DNA from: Garcia nutans
Taxonomy: Eukaryota; Streptophyta; Magnoliopsida; Malpighiales; Euphorbiaceae
Assembly (NCBI GenBank): GCA_947685225.1
Contig: CANTUV010000014.1
Span: 1,488,001 to 1,552,000, forward strand
Reading direction: 5' to 3'
Length of the DNA stretch: 64,000 nt
Each line of letters opens with the position of its first letter. Position 1 is the stretch's first letter. The notes under the pieces are model-generated. The model searched no databases. It had not been told where the DNA came from and worked only from the letters and a program-made list of their open reading frames with translations. Of this stretch, positions 60,712 through 64,000 are shown piece by piece. Position numbers and translations under genes: made by a program.

Positions 60712-61104
60712 CTGAATTCTTTGCTTTCTTTGCTTTTATAGATTAAAGTTTTTGATTTACAGAAGGACCAAATTACCAATAAAATAAAATAAAATCCTAT
60801 TTCAATTTGAGCTTATTTTTTATTATATTAGTTATAATTTGTGCAATTAATTAGTAAAAAAGAACTTAGATGCATGTGTAAATTCAATATAATTTAACTT
60901 ATGCCAACTGATATCGATAATTTTAATTTCACTTCTTATCAACGTTGTTTTGTGTCCAGAATAAGTTAATTAAAATTTTTTATTTTAAAATTATATGTAT
61001 TAACTTTTAATAATAATAATTAAATTTAAAAAATAAAAGTACAATATTGTTGAATTTAAAATACATTTTGAGTACTTTAAATTTATTTGGCCATATAAAA
61101 AATA

Positions 61105-61620
61105 ACACAAGGATGATTCATTTTGGACAGTGGCGAAACCAGTAATTTACTGAGGGGATCAGATCAGCGGCTGTTTCGAGCGGTGGCTGGCGGTGGTAGG
61201 ACTGCCTGCTGCTGGCTTGGCTTGGAGAGGAAAGAAAGAGAGGGGAAGAAGATAAAACGCAGCCCGTTTTTTATTTTTGAACCTGCCCAAGCGAAACGAC
61301 GTCGTTTCGCTGGGCCGATTTTTTTTAATTAACCCCTGGCGAAACTGTTTCTCCAGAGGACATTTTATAAAAAAAATTAGTCCCTGGCAAAACGACGCCG
61401 TTTCGCTATAGACTAATTTATAAAATAAAATAAAATTATTTGCTGCGAGAGGTTCGTCTACCTCTCACTGCAAACGTCTTCAACTCAGCCCCCTTCAATG
61501 GGAGGCTGAGTTTTGCTCCACCATGATCAGCTTCACACCTTCATTGGTATCTCTCATTCTGGCTGCAGGGGAAGGAGAGTCATCTGACCCCGCTTCTGAT
61601 TTTGGACACTGATCTCATGA
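61105..61620. other. GC-richer unidentified block, repeat-like, with a CGACGTCG palindrome
   Basis: It starts with 'cagtggcgaaaccagtaatt', a word like the ends of dispersed plant repeats. It includes a 22-bp perfect palindrome centred on CGACGTCG (61290-61311) and a related imperfect copy at 61386-61406. Open frames are short and have no recognised domain. It is probably a nonautonomous transposon or a gene fragment. Confidence 0.4.
61290..61311. repeat. 22-bp perfect palindrome
   Basis: Each strand reads agcgaaacgac then gtcgtttcgct. With flanking gccca/tgggc the symmetry extends to about 31 bases with one unpaired A. Confidence 0.85.
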
Positions 61621-61639
61621 TAAAATAAAATATTTTGAG

Positions 61640-62300
61640 AATATATATTTATATATTAAAAAAAAGTGGAGGAAAAATCTAGTTGTCAGTGGCTTAGTGG
61701 ACAATATATTCAATTTTCAGTATGCATTTTGATACTTTTAACTCAATTTACCACAAGTTATGCAGGGAATAAAAATAAGTTAGAAGGTCCCTTGTGATGT
61801 TCAATCCTTGTAGATAGTTGGGTTTGAGAGTTAAAGATTGTTTTCATAGTCTAAAATCGGATGTGTATATTAGTTGTTAATAAAAAATTTTACTTTTAGC
61901 TTGATCAAAGATTTTAAGTTTAAATCTTAGATATGGAATTATAATAACACTCGATATAAAAAGTTTTATCATTTTTATAGTTATACCTTACTCAACTAAG
62001 ATGATTTAAAAAAAATTATTTTAAAGTATAAAAATATTTTTTTTACATTTTATTAAAAGAATATATACCTATACTTGACCAAAAAAAAAATAGATTTTGA
62101 GGTTTTATTTCATGTAAGGGGTAATTTTAAATTTATAAATTTAAATAAAAATAAAAAATAAAAAGTTACTTTATATTCTCTTTCTTACACCCCTAAATTG
62201 AGATATAAGAAAATTGAAGAAAAATTTTGATATAGTAGGGATTAGGGAAACTTTTCCTTTCCTTATTCATTTGACTTGTTATAGTATAAGTGTATCCCTT
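61640..62300. other. AT-rich intergenic DNA with weak SINE-like words
   Basis: gtcagtggcttagtggaca near 61685 resembles an A box, and 'aagtttaaatcttaga' near 61917 a B box, but their spacing is not that of one tRNA-derived element. No gene is seen. Confidence 0.35.
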
Positions 62301-62305
62301 TAGGT

Positions 62306-62878
62306 TAGGATTTAATGCGAAAATAAAATATTTATCGGGATTAAATGGGACAAATAAAATAAAAAAATTTAAATAACAAGATGTAAATTTATGTGGTTGG
62401 GCGTTAATTATGTCCACGGGTGAAGAATAGATCAAAATCCACTAATAATAAGAAAATATTACAAAACAAGAGAGAATAATGAATCTAAATCCTTAAACCA
62501 AATACACCTAATTATTTCTTCTAATAAAGGTACAAAGGAGAAGAGAAATACTCATAAAAGAAAAAAAATAAAAAATGGTTAAGATAATTCTTTCACAAAA
62601 TGGAAGAGCTCTCAAAATAAATATTACTAAAAAGTTTTTCTTAACTCACCACAAAAATCTCTAATCCACATCACTACACAAATGAGTTGCACATATTTAT
62701 AGATTTTTAAGTGTGGCCATTTACATACAAAAATTTATCATTATTTGTTGGCCTAAAAATTGTCAAAAAAAATTTCACCAAATGATTAGTAGCCAACTTT
62801 GATTTTTGTCAATAAATTTAGACTACCTAACTTAATTGAGTTGTAAATTTTAACTTGTAAATTCAAGTCACATTAATA
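62306..62878 (-). repeat. 3' LTR of the deleted Copia element
   Basis: Begins TATTAATGTGACTTGAATTT on the minus strand (the first TG decayed to TA) right after the polypurine tract, includes gtgagttaagaaaaact, and ends near gcattaaatcctaa, as in the related Copia. Confidence 0.75.
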
Positions 62879-63002
62879 AATCTCCACCTTGACTTGAAGT
62901 CATTATATTAAATGAGAAGATTTCTCCTCACCTTCTCCAAAAAATCCCAAAAATACAACATTAATAATTACCAATACAAATCAAATCTAAGCAATGCTTA
63001 GA

Positions 63003-63629
63003 CTTGCTCAACATTACCAAGCTCTTCTCACTCTTGTGTCCAAGTCTCATATGTTACATCTTGGTTATATTTGAATTTGACATAGAAGAACTTGTAGCTA
63101 AACCCATGGCAGTAGATCCTTGCAATACATACAATCTACCAATTTGATTAATTTTCATAATAATAAGAGTACCTTTCAGAACCTTCAAAACTCTACTTTC
63201 ACTAGAAAATTTGTAGCCAAGATTATCCAAAGCAGATAAAGAGATGAGATTTTTCTTCAAATCAGGAACATATCGAACATCAGTCAACATTCTAATCACA
63301 TCATTATGCATCATTATTTTGAGAGTGCCAATATCGACAATCTTACAAGGATAGTTATTGCCCATAAATACAACTCCTTTGCATACAAGTTCATAAGAGA
63401 AAAATCAATCTCTGTGGAGACATATATAGAATGAACAAGCAGAATCTAGAATCAATCCTTGTTTGGATTTGACATTATTTTCAGTCACGGCGTATACATC
63501 ACTGTCTTCCTGAGAAACACTGGCTTCGGTGGGTTTCTCAACTATATTTTTGTTTTGAAGTTTGAAACAATTGGCTATGATATGCTCTTTCTTCTTACAA
63601 TAATTACAAGTCAGATGACTATTCTTCGA
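63003..63629 (-). pseudogene. Copia zinc knuckle, protease and pre-integrase remnant
   Basis: CNYCKKKEHIIANC is a complete CCHC knuckle. LILDSACSFYIC carries the protease active-site region, here Asp-Ser-Ala as in its family relatives, then a stop near 63402. The open stretch 63365-63054 (MGNNYPCKIVDIGTLK...) covers the rest of the protease and pre-integrase, and MRLGHKSEKSLVML follows the next stop. There the sequence jumps to the end of pol (SKHCLDL). Confidence 0.8.
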
Positions 63630-64000
63630 CTAAGATGACCTTTCTCTAACAACCAAACCCTCTAATGAACTGTCAGAATGACTACTGGAGAGTTCTTTAT
63701 CAAAGAGCTCTTTAGAATATAAATATATTTTCATATCCTCAAACTTTAGAGATTTATTACTGTAAATTAATGTTTCTCTAAAGTTCTTATATGATGGAGG
63801 CAACGAACGAAGCAACATAAGAGTCAAATCTTCATCTTCATACTTAATCTCCATAATCGCCAAGTCTAAGAGAATGGAAGAGAATTCATCAATGTGAGAC
63901 TTGATTAATGCAGCTTCCACTATAGCAATGGTGTATAAACGGTGTTTGGCAATCAACTTGGTGGTGAGATTCTTTGTGATATGCAAAGACTCCAACTTGT
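63630..64000 (-). pseudogene. Copia gag (UBN2-type), partial at the window edge
   Basis: An open frame of at least 121 residues including KLIAKHRLYTIAIVEA, LRSLPPSYKNFRETLIYSN and KSLKFEDMKIYLYSKEL. It is the counterpart of the gag at 40.2-40.9 kb but without internal stops in the visible part. A stop at 63630 separates it from the zinc knuckle. Its 5' end is outside the window. Confidence 0.85.

Larger units (their letters stand above)
62306..64000 (-). mobile_element. Copia element, internally deleted, running off the window
   Basis: Read on the minus strand from the window edge: gag, zinc knuckle, protease region and pre-integrase, then immediately the last residues of pol, polypurine tract aaggtggagat, and an LTR. 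Integrase, reverse transcriptase and RNase H are absent. It is of the same family as the element at 39.7 kb, which shares the gag, the knuckle and the LTR start. The 5' LTR lies beyond the window. Confidence 0.85.

Noticed and set aside
1..64000. CRISPR arrays, operons, rRNA and clear tRNA genes
   Set aside because: None is visible; the spliced genes and retrotransposons show that the DNA is plant nuclear.

Overview
The window is nuclear DNA of a dicotyledonous plant. It is strongly AT-rich, has spliced genes with GT-AG introns, and carries plant-type retrotransposons. The species cannot be told from the sequence. Bacterial-style features (operons, ribosome binding sites, CRISPR) are absent.

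Four host genes can be read. (1) A SAM-domain protein lies on the minus strand at about 4.7-5.65 kb. (2) A six-exon BSD-domain protein lies on the plus strand at 7.36-12.44 kb, divergent from the SAM gene. (3) An eight-exon O-fucosyltransferase-like glycosyltransferase lies on the plus strand at 32.8-36.1 kb; it looks like a rhamnogalacturonan I rhamnosyltransferase (RRT). (4) An eleven-exon bHLH factor lies on the minus strand at 45.5-51.2 kb and is recognisable end to end as BIM1, a brassinosteroid-signalling partner of BES1/BZR1. For the three spliced genes I rebuilt every coding exon junction by reading frame; they give 317, 514 and 569 residues. RRT and BIM1 each need one GC-AG intron to keep frame. 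BIM1 also has an 87-nt intron without stops that could be retained as coding sequence.

The rest is repeat-rich intergenic DNA. 17.9-19.4 kb is a nest of direct and inverted noncoding repeats. 21.3-22.5 kb holds the 3' end of a decayed LINE. 24.1-24.7 kb is a tandem array with a unit of about 225 bp. 25.1-26.74 kb is a decayed endogenous pararetrovirus (Caulimoviridae) fragment that ends against a putative solo LTR (26.74-27.39 kb). 39.7-44.9 kb is a full-length but dead Copia element inside an older AT-rich repeat. 57.0-58.36 kb is a 5'-truncated LINE with a 17-bp target-site duplication. 60.32-60.72 kb is a complete TRIM (terminal-repeat retrotransposon in miniature): two 118-bp LTRs, a tRNA-Met primer-binding site, a polypurine tract and a CTGAA target duplication. 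62.3-64.0 kb is a second Copia of the same family as the first, on the minus strand and running off the window; it has lost almost all of pol by internal deletion.

The genes are ordinary, unlinked housekeeping or regulatory genes and form no shared pathway cluster. The best candidates for novelty are the TRIM, the gag-only Copia derivative beside its fuller relative, the pararetrovirus fragment, the two GC-AG introns, the putative exitron, and the 11-11-10 residue repeat in the BSD protein.
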